Shown one piece after another: positions 10,013-22,095 of a DNA stretch of 64,000 nt (within the stretch, counting starts at the first letter, position 1; every line of letters begins with the position of its first letter). The notes beneath the pieces were generated by a model. That model was not told where the DNA came from, ran no database searches, and was given only the letters and a program-made list of their open reading frames with translations. The position numbers and the translations under genes are program-made. Origin of the DNA: Carposina sasakii (lineage: Eukaryota > Arthropoda > Insecta > Lepidoptera > Carposinidae); assembly GCA_014607495.2 (NCBI GenBank), contig CP053153.1, forward strand, positions 4,650,001 to 4,714,000, written 5' to 3'.

Positions 10013-12128
10013 ATGGTTGTCAAGGTTTACGTTAGTGGTATTTCTGGAAACAAAGAGGTGAGTTGACTATGAGAAAATGTTTAATTTGACCGGGGTTTAT
10101 TATCATTTTTTAATATTTTTGATAAGTCTGATTCATATACTTGTTTTTGATTACGTGACCATTATTTTCAGGTAAAAAAAAGACAACAGCGCGTTTTAAT
10201 GATATTAGATTCGAAAAATATTAAATACGAAGTTATTGACATAGCAGAACCTGGCAAAGAATCTGATAAAGAATTTATGCAAAACAATGCCAAGTCGAAT
10301 GGTGGGACTGTTAGCGATCCGAATCCTCGATACCCACTGCCACCCCAAGTCTTCAGTGACGAAGAATACTGTGGGGTATGTACTGTTGCGTTTATTATAC
10401 CTATACACCAGTAAGTTATTCCTAGAATTAACCTTATTAAAAGATCAAATATTGTACCAACTTTGAGAGGTTTTTCTAACATTAGTTAGGTAATTATTGT
10501 TTTTATTTTGTAACACAAGCATAAAATGTTGTGCCTCTTCATCTTATAGATAGGTGCTAGTAGACTATCATGTGTAACTATATAAAAAGCATTATTCTTT
10601 TGTATATTAGTCATAAACCAAAATTCAGACCATTTTAATATTTGCTTTATTGGATATTTTAGGACTATGACCTTTTTGATATGGCTAATGAATGTGACAC
10701 ATTGGAACAATTCCTGACACTGGAAGTACCTCCTGAAGAACCACCTCAAGCAGAGGCTGCAAAGGTATTTATGTTCAATAATAGTACTTCATAAGTGTTT
10801 TGTCTTCAAACCAAAGAAATACAAATTATATCTAATTATGTGAATGTTATACCTTTAACACATTCACTGCCAGCAGATTATCTAAGGGTGCCTACATCAG
10901 GTCAACATTTAGTGCCAAGACGCAAATAAACATTAGCAGTACCTCTAGAAAGCCTAAAAGATTAGATGCTGGCACTGAATGTGTTAATGTTTTAACATGT
11001 TCACTGCCTCTGAGTACTCATTTGTGTTTACATGATTTTCTAGAGGGGATACCAACACATTTATTGTGTTCTGGCAGTAGGTGTTGAGTTGATGTTAGCA
11101 TGTTAAGAAAATCAGCCAGCATGAACAATGAATATGTTAAGATTTAACATATGTATAATACATTCACTGCCTGCAGAATTTCTAAGGGTGCCAGCATAAG
11201 GTCAACACCTAGTGCTAGGTTACAAATAAGGATCAGCGGCACCTCTAGAAGCCTAGAGATGCAAATACATAGTCGCCGGCACTGAATGTGTTAATGCTGA
11301 CAACCTTTCTCCAGAGTCAATGCAAAAAGTTTTTCAAAAAGTATCTATTAAATCATTTCCATATAGACAAAAATAACATTTGTTGGGGTAGTTTTTAAAT
11401 AGTGTGACTCGTAAACTTTACTCTCTTTGCAGGAAACTACACTGAATGGTGATGTAAAAGACAGTAAAGGTTCCAAGGAAAATTCACAAGAAAGAGATAC
11501 AAAAGAAGGAACCCCAGCTAAAGAAGAAAAACCGTCTAAAGAAGGTACACCTGCAAAGGAAGGAAAAGCTTCTAAAGAAGGTACACCTGCTAAAGAAGGA
11601 ACACCTGTCAAAGAGGGTACACCTGCAAAAGAAGAAACCCTGGCTAAAGAAGAAAAAGCTTCTAAAGAAGGTACACCTGCTAACGACGAAAAGGCTTCTA
11701 AAGCGGGTAGACCTGCAAAAGAAGGCACACCCATCAAAGAGGGTACGCCTGTCAAAGAAGAAAAGGCTTCTAAAGAAGGTACACCTGCTAAAGAAGGTAC
11801 TCCAGCAAAGGAGTCTTCACCAGCAGCATCTAAAGATGCTTCTCCAGAAAAAGATGCAAATGAAGCCACCCCTGAAAAAGAGAAAACACCAGAAAGAGAA
11901 AAGTCTATAGAAAAAGAAAAGTCACCAGTGCAAGACAGTAAAGCAGAATCAAAGCATTCAACAAAAGAAAGTACACCGGTGCCAGATGAAACTGTTAATA
12001 AAAATGGGACAGCCAGTTCTCGGGAAGCATCAGAGGAAAAGGATGGAACTGTTGAAAAACTTACTAATAGTATAAAAGAAGCATCAGAAGCTCTGATTCA
12101 AAGTGAGCTGGAAGCAACCACCGAATAA
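10013..12128 (+). CDS. SH3BGRL: SH3 domain-binding glutamic acid-rich-like protein
   Basis: Four exons: 10013-10057, 10172-10375, 10663-10764 and 11433-12128, giving 348 aa. The first about 105 residues match the SH3BGR/SH3BGRL family: MVVKVYVSGISGNKEVKKRQ at the N-terminus, then ILDSKNIKYEVIDIAEPG, the SH3-binding-like PRYPLPPQVF and DYDLFDMANECDTLEQFL. This is a glutaredoxin-like fold without the CxxC redox motif, expected in the cytosol as a small adaptor. The exon 4 tail (231 aa) is unusual: 8-residue KEGTPAKE repeats, then Lys/Glu/Ser/Thr-Pro-rich sequence ending SELEATTE. It is far longer than the acidic tail usual in the family and is predicted disordered, with many TP/SP sites. Donors GTGAGT, GTATGT and GTATTT all keep phase 0. 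The start is the only ATG fitting the conserved N-terminus. This corresponds to the fly gene Sh3beta. Confidence 0.93.
10859..11290. mobile_element. Three TTAA-associated MITE copies (piggyBac-like termini)
   Basis: Copy 1 (10859-10983) runs from CACATTCACTGCCAGC to GCTGGCACTGAATGTG and is flanked by TTAA at 10855-10858 and 10984-10987. A diverged copy 2 runs from about 10996 to 11136, also between TTAA sites. Copy 3 (about 11159-11290) has TTAA only on the right. TTAA duplication and these termini fit piggyBac-derived MITEs. All three are in intron 3 of the SH3BGRL gene. Confidence 0.7.
11490..11815 (+). repeat. KEGTPAKE coding minisatellite
   Basis: Units of 24 bp or multiples (AAAGAAGGTACACCTGCTAA type) encode KEGTPAKE, KEGTPVKE, KEGTPIKE and the variant KEEKASKEGTPAKE. 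The reverse-strand open frame across this block (11348-11869) is its mirror image and is not a gene. Confidence 0.85.
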
Positions 12129-12860
12129 GTTATTGCCAATATTATGCTTCTCAGCTCAAATCTAGCCCCATTATAAGGACAGCCTGCACTACTCATTAAG
12201 ATTTGCTATATCTTAGCATTAAATCTCTTTGATTTATTTAGTCATTGTATATAACAAATAAGTATGTTATATTGAAGATGCATGTTGTATGACAATGAAG
12301 TCATTTCAAGTGGCCTATATTTAAATGATTAGATTTATTTATAAAATTCTCTAATGGATTAAGATTTTCTATTTAACATTTACCTTTCATTAAGGCTTGT
12401 ATTATTTTAAAAGTATTAATATTCTTTTTTATTAATCATTTTTAGATGCTAAAATGAAATGAAAATATTTTAAGTTTAAAGATTATTTATTTGTGTTAAG
12501 ATTAATCTATATTCATAAATGAATGCTTATTCATAAACTTTTTGTGTAAAGTTACACTTGTGCTAAATTAATGATATTTTTTTTAATAAGCATTCTTTTA
12601 GTAGGTAAACATGCACCACTGCTTTGTCTTCAGACCGTATGTTCCACTTTCATGACAAGTTTTATTTCATCACATTGCTGATTAATCTTAAAGACAGTTT
12701 TATAACATTTTTTTCATATGAATTATATATAAAACAATTTATACTTTGTTTTAATTTTATTCTTCCTTATATTATTTGTTTTCTCCTATGATTCACTTGT
12801 CTTTAGTTCTAACTGCACTGCATAATGAGCATTATACAGAAAATGTACAAATAAAACAAG
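12129..12860 (+). other. 3' UTR of the SH3BGRL gene
   Basis: AT-rich sequence follows the stop. AATAAA at 12850-12855 is the best polyadenylation signal. From about 12930 to 13255 the sequence looks like a repeat tail, with CAAATAAACGG and a TCTATC-rich end, not UTR. Confidence 0.5.
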
Positions 12861-13503
12861 GCCACATTTGCACACACGGCGAAATATACCATAATTAATA
12901 AATCCACATACTTACACCTGTGCCGCCTGTCCCCCTCCAATCATACATTACCATAGAGAAAAGAGTATCTGAAAACGGGTCACAAAGTACATACCAGGAT
13001 AGCAGAAGATATAAAGAGTTGTCAATAGCCGCGTGCGCAGGTATGGAGCAAGGAGGACACAAGTATGTTAGTTACACATATTTATGCACGGTAGGGGACT
13101 GACTAAGCGTATCCCATACTTTGTAACGTCTTTATGTATTTGTCATTTGCCTGTACCTTCTTACTGTTATAATCTCATTGTTGTCTTATATTATATTTTT
13201 CTATTATTTTCTTGATGCCAAAAGTCAAATAAACGGTCTATCAATCTATCTAAGTATTAGATAAAAAGACCATAGAGCGTTACTGCAATATTTTTCACGC
13301 TAAAAGCTAAGTTTAAAGTGGTTTAAGCCACAAACTATCAAGAAACGGCTCACAAAGTACCAGGATACACAAAGTTCCAAAATTTTCCGACATTTTTTCA
13401 GGAAAAAAAAAATTAATATGTAGTTCGTTGAAGTAGGCCTTAAATAATGACTTAAAAACACAATTTTAACCTATGGATGATTTTCAAAAAAAAAGTTGGT
13501 CAC

Positions 13504-14116
13504 TAGACATGGGTAACTCCGGACACAACTATATCCTCGGATATATATCCAGAGGTGGATATGAATCAACTCCTTCACTTTAAAGAAAGTTACCATATCC
13601 TATATCCGACCCACTCCGACCTACCGAATAATGCCGAAGATAAGAATAAGTGAGCGAGACGGAATGCGAACGCGCCGGAACGAGCGGTACTATCGCAGTA
13701 GACGCATGAGCGCGAATGTAACGACATTACACGAGTATATACGAATACTCACGAGCGACAGGCATGCCGTTTAGTATAAATATTTGTTTTCGTAATTATA
13801 ATTTTCAAAATTTCTATTCATTCCGTTTTATATTTGATCTTAAGTATTTTTTTTTAATGAAAATAAAAGCAGTTTGGATTTGGAATTATTTTTAGGGCAA
13901 TAGTTTTAGTGTACCTATTTAGTGATTTTTAAATACGCCTATAATAAAATTCTAATTATTATTTGGATAGATCATCCCAATCATATCTCGGTTCGCTTAA
14001 TCTCTTCGTTCCCGGATATGCACGCGGAGTTGGATATGTTAAATGGATATATATCCTTAGTCGGAGTGATATACTATACGTTCAATCCTTTCCCGGATAT
14101 GATTAGCCCATGCCTA
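13504..14116. mobile_element. hAT-type non-autonomous element
   Basis: The ends TAGACATGGGTAA and TTAGCCCATGCCTA are inverted, and the element is flanked by an exact 8-bp duplication TTGGTCAC (13496-13503 and 14117-14124), the hallmark length for hAT. The inside is rich in GGATAT motifs and has no transposase. Confidence 0.8.
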
Positions 14117-14165
14117 TTGGTCACAAAAAAGTTTAATATACTGATCAACCCTAAGGGAGTCACAA

Positions 14166-14655
14166 GCAGAGGCGGCTCCTGGTATTTTTAGATAGTTCAC
14201 ATTTTTTCAATATGAGCAAAACCCTCACTCTTATTTAAATTCAGAGGACCTAATGAAACACATTAAAGGCAACCATATCGAGTTCTAACTCGGACTAAGC
14301 GACATCTAGTGGCTGCATACGTACACTACGAATTAATGTGAGCGGCGCTCCAGATAAGGCTAATTTTTCATACGAAATCTTCTGTTTCACGCGCCGGCCT
14401 ATGTCGGTATGTCTCTTTCGCACTCATTGAATACTGTACTAGGAATCGTACCAAATTACGTTTCATTGGAGCGCGATCGCTAGCGCTCCACTCGATACAT
14501 AAGATCACAACTTACCTACTTGAGACGAACGCGCAGACACTATTGTATAGTAGAATTGAAAGATAGTTATAAATATAGAGAAATATAGATTGCCTATGTA
14601 ATATTCGTGGGTGGGAGTGCACTGCACGAGCTCTCCTTAGGACGAGCCACCAGTG
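14166..14655. mobile_element. Second copy of the GCAGAGGCGGCTC element
   Basis: It aligns along its length with 220-738 (shared AGCGACATCTAGTGGC, GAGCGCGATCGCTAGCGCTC and GGGTGGGAGTGCACTGCAC). The flanks GTCACAA at 14159-14165 and 14656-14662 form a 7-bp duplication different from that of the first copy, so both arose by transposition. Confidence 0.75.
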
Positions 14656-14662
14656 GTCACAA

Positions 14663-15280
14663 ATGATCCAAAAATCAGCAATGTGTCACACAATAACCAA
14701 TAAGCCCATTTAACTAGTCACAGGAACACCCAATACAATTGGCGCGGAAAGCAAACATTGCGGATAATCAAATTAAAAATGCATTTCCTGCGAGTAATAA
14801 CACTGTCGTATAACTCAAAACAATGGTACTTGTTCAGTATTTGTCTGGCTGTCACACACATGTATAAGATGAATGGAAGATATAGGGGGAAGCATATGTA
14901 AGTAGTGGACTTCCTACGCTGAAATTATGGAAAAAGGGTAATTTATGTCTCTTTACAAATGATAGGTAAAGTTGATATATACTGTTCCACGAATAATTTG
15001 GATTTCAACTGCCATTTAGGCCTTAACTCAAATGATCAAATTATATTTAATATGGTGCCAACTTCCCTTAAAATATTTCTAACAACCTATTTCAAAATTG
15101 GTATACCTAGGCATGTAAATAAAAGAAAGAAACGAATTTTTTGTATATATTTCCATGATTTGAGCAAATAAAGTTTCTTAACAATTTACACGGTTTAACT
15201 TACAACATACGTAAATCTGGAATAACATCGATATAAAATCTATTAGTAAAAGACTCAGGTATCTAAATACGGCTACAGTT
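14663..15280. other. Intergenic / probable SMSr 3' UTR
   Basis: No supported ORF. The part next to 15280 is likely the 3' UTR of the minus-strand SMSr gene; its end could not be placed. Confidence 0.4.
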
Positions 15281-18200
15281 TCATTTGATCTTCTTATTGG
15301 CGGGCGAGCCGTCGAACTCTTTAAACTCGTCGTGTAGACAGGCCTGCACGGTCTTGTCTATGGTGGCGAGGCGCGGCAGGTCGGCGGGCAGACGGCGCAG
15401 ACCGCACACAAGGCGCACGACGCCGGGCTCGGCCGCCAGCGCGCCGCAGCGCCGCGCCGCCCACTCGCGCGCCGCACGCAGCATCGCCGCCGGACCCTCG
15501 TACTCGTTCGGCACGATGCCGTCCACCTCCGACTCGAAGAACGACAGCAAAGGGAACCAGATGCGGGTTCTGGAAATGGGCGGTAGGTAACGTAACGTAA
15601 CAGCGATAATTGAGAGTGTGTGGTTGTGCGGGGCGCGGTAGGACGCCTCGCGTTCGTCCCGCGCACTCACACACTCTCAATTATCGCTGTCGCGCTGCTT
15701 TGGCTTTGCTATTACAAATTAGGTAATAACCCTACGGGTTTCAGTTTAGAATCACCAGCGCCCGTAGTGAACTTGGTGAGAGCGAAATATCTCACGTACA
15801 TACTCGTACATAATTACATAACAATCACGCCTCTTTCCCGGAGGGGTAGGCAGAAATCACGGATCTCCATTTGGTACGATCCTGACACACCTCTTTCGCT
15901 TTATCTACTTTCATGATATTCTTCATGCACGCTCGTCGGTTTAGGGTAGGTACTCTTGACCAGGACCTTTCTCTAGAATTTCACCAATTTGGTCGGTGAA
16001 AGTCCAGCGAGGTCTTCCCCTTCCAAACCTTCCACTTCCATCCACATTTTTCTTTACCAATCTACTTTCATCCATCCTCTCCACATGCCCGAACCGTACC
16101 TCAACATACCCTTCTCAATCTTCGTCACAACGTCCTCATTTAGACCACACTTCTTTCTGATCTGAAATATCTCACGTTTAGGGATAAATCCACGGAGCTA
16201 TGTTATAACTAGACAAAGTAAGTATTATTTGTGCTGATGTGGGGTTTCATCTGCTTTTATTTTTCATGGGACGTCAGCAGAGGGTATAAGACCGATAATG
16301 TGAAATTCTAAAGACATGTTATTTCCCAACTTTCTATACAGAGCGGCAGATACAAAACCAAAACCACCTCTTCCAGGATAGGCAGATGTATCCAAGTACT
16401 AAGCAACATACCTAGAGGAGTCATTCTGCATAAGTGCCTGATTGTTGGACAGCGTGTGGTAGTAGAGGAACAGACGGGAGGTGATGTAGAACGCGATGAA
16501 CACATCGATGGAGTAGTGCTCGTGCGCCGCCAGGATGAAGAAGATCCCGAACATGTTCATCACCCACGTCAGGATGTGTAGCAGGTACAGGTTACGGGAC
16601 GTGTCTATAACAAATAACATGAAATAGGTAGGTATACCCAAACAAAACCATAACAAACAATAATAAACAAAAACCGAAATCTTTGGCAATGTGAGTTAAT
16701 TAAAGGCAGAGATGAAGTAGGTATAGGTATCCAATAACGTCATATTATGTTACGTATTAGTAAAACGATATCACGCGGTGCCCGATCGTTCAATAGAAAA
16801 AAAAATACAAAAAACAACAGACAACGGCAGTCTTGACCACATACTGAAATAATTTTCAGTGAAGTGTTTCCGTATTTATTTTACCCAAATAAGAGACTGG
16901 CCCGTTTAGAGATTCTGCGTGTATTTTGCGGGAGGAGATCGCGCCCCATCTATATTTTTTTAAAAATAGTAGATGGATAATATTTTATCTATCTACCCCA
17001 TCCATCCAATATCAAATATGTAGGTATTAGAAAATTGCGTGCGAAGTGATATAATGTTCTATTTTTAGAAAGAACTAAAAACCTTCACGAGTAGGCACAT
17101 GCATGAGGACAATATTTCGTTCAAGGAGTGGCCACAGGAAATGTGTTATCGATTACACGACATTTTTACAGAAAAAAAAACACATTATATGTAGGTAAGT
17201 AAATGTTTATTATTTCAGTTAAATAAGTAGGTAGTATTCGGGGTTTTTAATTAAAATATGTTAGTTTAACCAACAAAATGTAATCTAATTGCAGGAATAA
17301 AGCTACGATTTAACCTTTGGGGAATTAATGTAGGTGACCCAATAACAACATGACGTATCTATCAGTTACCTACCTAATCAGTGAATGTCAAATAGTTTCC
17401 ATCCATATTTATCAGCATTCCAAACAATATAAACACGCGTCATCAATTCTAGCTTCCTACTGTGTAGGTCTGGTTCATACGCAGTAACGCACTATGTCAA
17501 TACTGATTAAATTATTCCGCAAAACAGTGCGCATTTCTCTATGAGCTATCAGTAGTTTACGCATGTAAGGTTATGATCCTACAGCATAATATTATTGTTC
17601 GTACATTTCGGAATATCGATTGTTATTCATTTGTATTTTGTTTTTGATGGTAATCATAATAATAATCAACAATTTTGGCTCTAAAAATATGATAACTAAG
17701 AAATGACTTACGCTAATCGCCGTTTAGCTAGCTAGCACAGAAACCGTATTGATTTTTTAAATTTAACTGTTTCCTAAAAGTAGGTATCTTATCTACGTAG
17801 TTACATCCTACAATTGTTCATGATTGTGATGTCGATGTCGATTCAACCTTAGAAACCAGGTATATAGGTAAAAAATACGTAGTGTAGGTACATAATATTG
17901 AAAATCATTTATAAATGCTTCTGGCTGGTTATACAATTTGCAAAACAATTAATGAGAAACCCAGAATTCTTTTATTCAGGAACCCACAGTATAAACAGAA
18001 GAGGTGATCGCACTGTTTACTCATCATCCATCACTCACTCGGTGGCACGCCTCATGCATCCTCATCCACATGCGAGGTGACCCTGACGGCTGTTTAGCGC
18101 AGTATTCCTGTCGCGACACCCGAGCCAACCATTATAACGGCATGTAATGACTCACTGTGTCGTAGTGAACTACTTTCTATTAAATGAGCCTTACTAATTA

Positions 18201-21200
18201 TGTGACACTAGTTACTACCCGCGAATATGTCTAGATGGACTACAGATTAAACAAATTCGAGGTTAATTATAGTAGTTTGTACTACGTATAGGTACGAAGG
18301 TAGAGTGCTTTGAACCAAATAGTTCATTTGGGTGATAGCGCTAGTGACTATGTTTCGAAATCAGGCATAGGAATTATTCTATGAAACGGACTCTACTAAT
18401 AGGTAGGTACCACTAATTTCTATTTTTTATCGACCCGAGTCATCAAGCCATTTTGTAGTACAACAAACATCCAATCTTTCGCATTTACAATGTTAAAAAA
18501 CGATGGCTCGACTAGAGAAATGAGCCAAATTACTATACATATAAACATGAGACGGTTTTATCGTGTGTTAACGAACGATCGTATGTGCAATGAATATAAG
18601 TATAGGTACTACAGTATAAGTATATTTCTGAGAACCTGTCCACGGAAATTGAGACTCAAAGACAAACATAGGCATGTTGGATGAAACATTAGAGTAGGTA
18701 GGTACCTAACCAACCATTTAAACTTATCAAAGTTAGACCTAGACTAGTTGACCTATCTAGATATGGATATTTCTGGGTCAGTTCTTTCCAGTGATTGTCT
18801 GTATTTAGTTACAATGGCTGATATCACTGAACTTTAGACAAAGGAATTCGCCTGATGCAAACCATAGCATTGTTTGAAAATATAGGTATGATTCGCTACA
18901 AATTATTAGTAGCATTTTCTTTCAAATACGACGCAACTCTTATCTATCTTCGATATTCATCATAACAATGTTTGCACCGGGATTCGAACCTAGGACCTTC
19001 AGCGCGGGGGGCAGGGTCACTACCAACTCTGCCAATCGGTCGTCAATGTTCTTTTAGTATAAAAACTTACACTCAGTAATGAAGAAGTTCAGCAGGGTGA
19101 GTGCGACGGTGTGCCCCGAGAACATGTAGTCGCCACAGGTACGCACGCCACGCACAGACATGCCAGCGCCGCTCCAGATGTCGTAGGCCTGGCGCAGGCG
19201 CCGGCCCCACACCGTCAGGTCGTCCGCCGGCGGGTACGAGCGCGGCTCGCACTTCAGGTGCGACCCCGGCACCGACAACGACGTTATCAGCATGGTGAAG
19301 CATCGCAACAAGAACACCGTCCCCGCGAGCGCGAAGAACCGTCGCAGGATTATGAATCTGCAGACAAGACGAGATAAGCTTGGGTAAGGAGAATACTCAC
19401 GTCATTGTCAGGCTATTGTAGTCCACTGCTAGACGTAGGCTTCCCCCAGAGCGCGCCACAAGGCCCGATCTCACATTTTTGCCATCCAGTCACTACCAGC
19501 CGCCCACTTTAAGTTATTAAGGAGAATACTAAGCAAATATTGTGATTCTAATGGTTTTAGATAAAGTAAACCCTCAGGCAGATACTTTATGCCAATGCAA
19601 GGTGTGCGCATTTAATTGAGCATTTACATCATGTAAGTAGGCGAGAAATATGCTAAATATTAAATTTAAGGACAAGATAAAACTGACAGATATGAGAAAA
19701 CTAAATTAATAAATGTGACTTGGGCAGTAAACAAACTAAAGTGGAAATGGACTGGACACATGATAAGGAATCAGAAAGACAAATGGTCTAAGGACATAAC
19801 AATGTGGTATCCTCGGGAAGAAAAACGGAACAAAGGGAAGATGGGAGGATGAAATGAGAAAGGTAGCGGGAGGTACTTGGAGGAGATGTGCCATGGACAG
19901 AAAGAAGTGGAGAATTCTCGGGGAGGCCTTTGCTATAGGGCAAGCTGACAAAGAAGAATAAATCATTAACTGTAAAATATATAAGTAAATTCATGTTAGA
20001 GAAAGGGCTAAAATAAAATAATAATAATTTACATCATATAGAATTGGCTGATTATAAAAGCATGATCATAATATCAATGTGGAAGCTTTCAAATATGTAT
20101 AGGTATAGCAGTGACAGATCATTTGCAGCAAATGTATTCATTATCTTGGATTTCAACAATGATTGGCAACCAACATAGTATAATAAATATAATATCATAG
20201 ATATTAGGTATCGTATAACATGACAATCATAACAATACCCAATACCAAAGGTATTAAGAGCAAATAACCTATAAAAATATATACAATGTCAATAGAAGTC
20301 TTGTATGTACATAAACAAATTGAGTGATTACCCTGACAAAGTAGATAATTTATTTAAGTAAAGCAAACTTAAGTGAATGACTTAACATACTTATGTAATG
20401 AACATGTAATTAAATTATTTAACCACTGTAGGTGATACCAATGACAAAATTAATTTACTTAAACATTTATTAAGCTTAGAATTGAAGGTAGATAAATAGT
20501 AATAAACACTTTGTAAGTCTCACTTTTATCAAATCCACAGAGCTATTTAGACAAGACTAACTAGTGTTTCCTTGGTGTGTAAAAAATGCAAACCACTTTA
20601 AGCCCTGATCTAGCCCTGGCTCTTATCACAGTCTATTTTTTACAAAAAAACATTACATATGTTATGTATTAAAACAAATTCATCATACCGGTGCAGGTAT
20701 TTTTATGTAACTTGGTACATTTGTGTTACAAAGAAAAAGGAATACTTATAGAAAAGTAAATATTCTTAAAATACACTTTTCATTCTGAATGCAAATGTAA
20801 TGCTAGACTAGGTAGACCAACAGGTTGTTCTTTGTGTTTGTGAATGATACTTTTTCTGATAACAAATTCATTGTGCATGAATTACTATTGTTGCCTTGAC
20901 AAATCTGAACAATGCTTTTATAACTCAGGCATTACCTATCTAGCTAGTCATTTTTAATTTATAAAACAACTAGGTAGCAGTGACTTTGTGAACCACATAA
21001 TAAACAAAAATACTGTCTAATAGACAGTGTCTATTCTGTATTTGTATAAAAGTAGACTTCATCTTCAAGCTTATTGCAGTCCATGAAATTAGACTATATG
21101 TCTAATGATTGTTTTGTTTTATTTCATATGTTTACAAAAATACAATTATAAAAGGTACAATGTTCAGCATACTATTATGACAAAACATTGTACCATTAAT

Positions 21201-22095
21201 GTTATGGTAACATGATAAGATGGATTAGTTATATTAGATTCTATTCAACAATCTTACCTGTGTTTATGGAAGCACAGCACAATCAGCCAGATGGCCATGA
21301 GGAGCGACCCTGTGATCTCACACATATCAAAGGCCCAGGGTATGTGGGGTACATTGTCAAGGAACAGATCTGGCAAAGGTGGGTACTTCTTCATGTCTGG
21401 TACTTTATCATGTACTATGACCATAACCACTGCAGTGACCCAAGTCACCAGAAACAGATAACCTGACGGAACAAATGAAATTATTATTTTTATATATCCT
21501 TTATGCAAACAAAACCTAAAATGTTTTGTACCTACACAAAATAATATTTTATTTAAAACATAGTTAAAGACACATGATTCCTGTTCTCCTATTTCTTGGG
21601 AACAGGCCCAAGGCAATGTAAATAACGTTAATAAAATGCCTTACCCAATGCTATAGCAGTTTTCCATATTTCTGGTTTTAATTTGGATGCTTCGTATTCT
21701 CCAGTATAATTAGTTACATCTGAGTTTCTTCCATAGCCAAATTCGTTAGGAATTTTATTGTGCAGATTATAACTTAGGTGTGATAAGTTTGTGCCAAGGA
21801 AATTTATGTTTGTTGACGGGTTGTTAAGTATGTGCTCATCAAGTAAACCAAGTTCCAGCATAGCAGATCTATTGCTTCTTTGTAGTTTTTTCACAAAGAT
21901 AATGAACCTTTTTCTTTCACCCAACTTTAGTTGATTGAATGGATATTCATAGAAATCGCGATCGACAAATGAAAGCAAACACTGGCCATCAATATCATGA
22001 GTCCTACATATATCAATTACCGGAATGGATATTTTGTCTTTGTGTAACAAGTCCAACACATCTTGATTACTCCACTTTACTATATCGGATTCCAT
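15281..22095 (-). CDS. SAMD8: Sphingomyelin synthase-related protein (SMSr/SAMD8), ceramide phosphoethanolamine synthase
   Basis: Five coding exons on the minus strand: 22095-21645, 21462-21258, 19357-19071, 16604-16412 and 15569-15281. All phases agree and give 474 aa. Residues about 6-75 form a SAM domain ([12 protein letters not shown]...IDGQCLLSF). About six membrane helices follow, with the family blocks [38 protein letters not shown] and [19 protein letters not shown]. The expected catalytic triad is His301 (SGHT), His344 and Asp348 (HYSID), all present. SMSr proteins make ceramide phosphoethanolamine from ceramide and phosphatidylethanolamine in the ER membrane and act as ceramide sensors; the SAM domain distinguishes them from SMS1/2. 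The split codon joining FITE-Y-TSRNLY confirms the exon 3-4 junction. The C-terminal about 95 residues are weakly conserved and Arg/Ala-rich. Introns carry a SINE, LINE ends and a foldback element. Confidence 0.95.
15602..15688. repeat. Foldback element near a 3' splice site
   Basis: AGCGATAATTGAGAGTGTG is mirrored by CACTCTCAATTATCGCT around a GC-rich centre. It starts about 33 bp upstream of the acceptor of the last SMSr exon. The same family forms the longer palindrome at 32647-32835. Confidence 0.8.
15820..16170 (-). mobile_element. LINE 3' end (reverse-transcriptase C-terminus, decayed)
   Basis: Read on the minus strand with one frameshift, the translation contains [27 protein letters not shown] and [18 protein letters not shown], the C-terminal block of a non-LTR reverse-transcriptase family. 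Related ends are at 22530-22670 and 36470-36590. Confidence 0.65.
18975..19046 (-). repeat. tRNA-derived SINE head
   Basis: On the minus strand an A-box-like GGCAGAGTTGGTAGTG and a B box GGTTCGAATCC are spaced as in a tRNA, but there is no good anticodon stem. It begins about 20 bp inside the intron downstream of the donor at 19070. Interpreted as a SINE rather than a functional tRNA. Confidence 0.6.
19422..19520 (-). mobile_element. RTE-type LINE 3' fragment
   Basis: Contains the plus-strand signature TCCACTGCTAGACGTAGGC followed by CCACAAGGC and GCCATCCAGTCACTACCAG. On the minus strand the family encodes the reverse-transcriptase C-terminus (W-x-LGEAYV type). Further fragments are listed at 24963, 26455, 27365, 57548, 60625 and 61617. 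Confidence 0.6.
19728..19962 (+). mobile_element. LINE 3' end, plus strand
   Basis: One frame reads [19 protein letters not shown], then [19 protein letters not shown] and [19 protein letters not shown] before a stop. This is the C-terminus of an RTE-like reverse transcriptase, relatively intact. It lies in SMSr intron 2, antisense to the gene. Confidence 0.75.

Noticed and set aside
11348..11869. 173-codon minus-strand frame
   Set aside because: Antisense shadow of the KEGTPAKE coding repeat in SH3BGRL exon 4.
15285..15680. Other-frame and antisense ORFs over the SMSr last exon
   Set aside because: The GC-rich C-terminal exon leaves several frames open; only one continues the SMSr phase.
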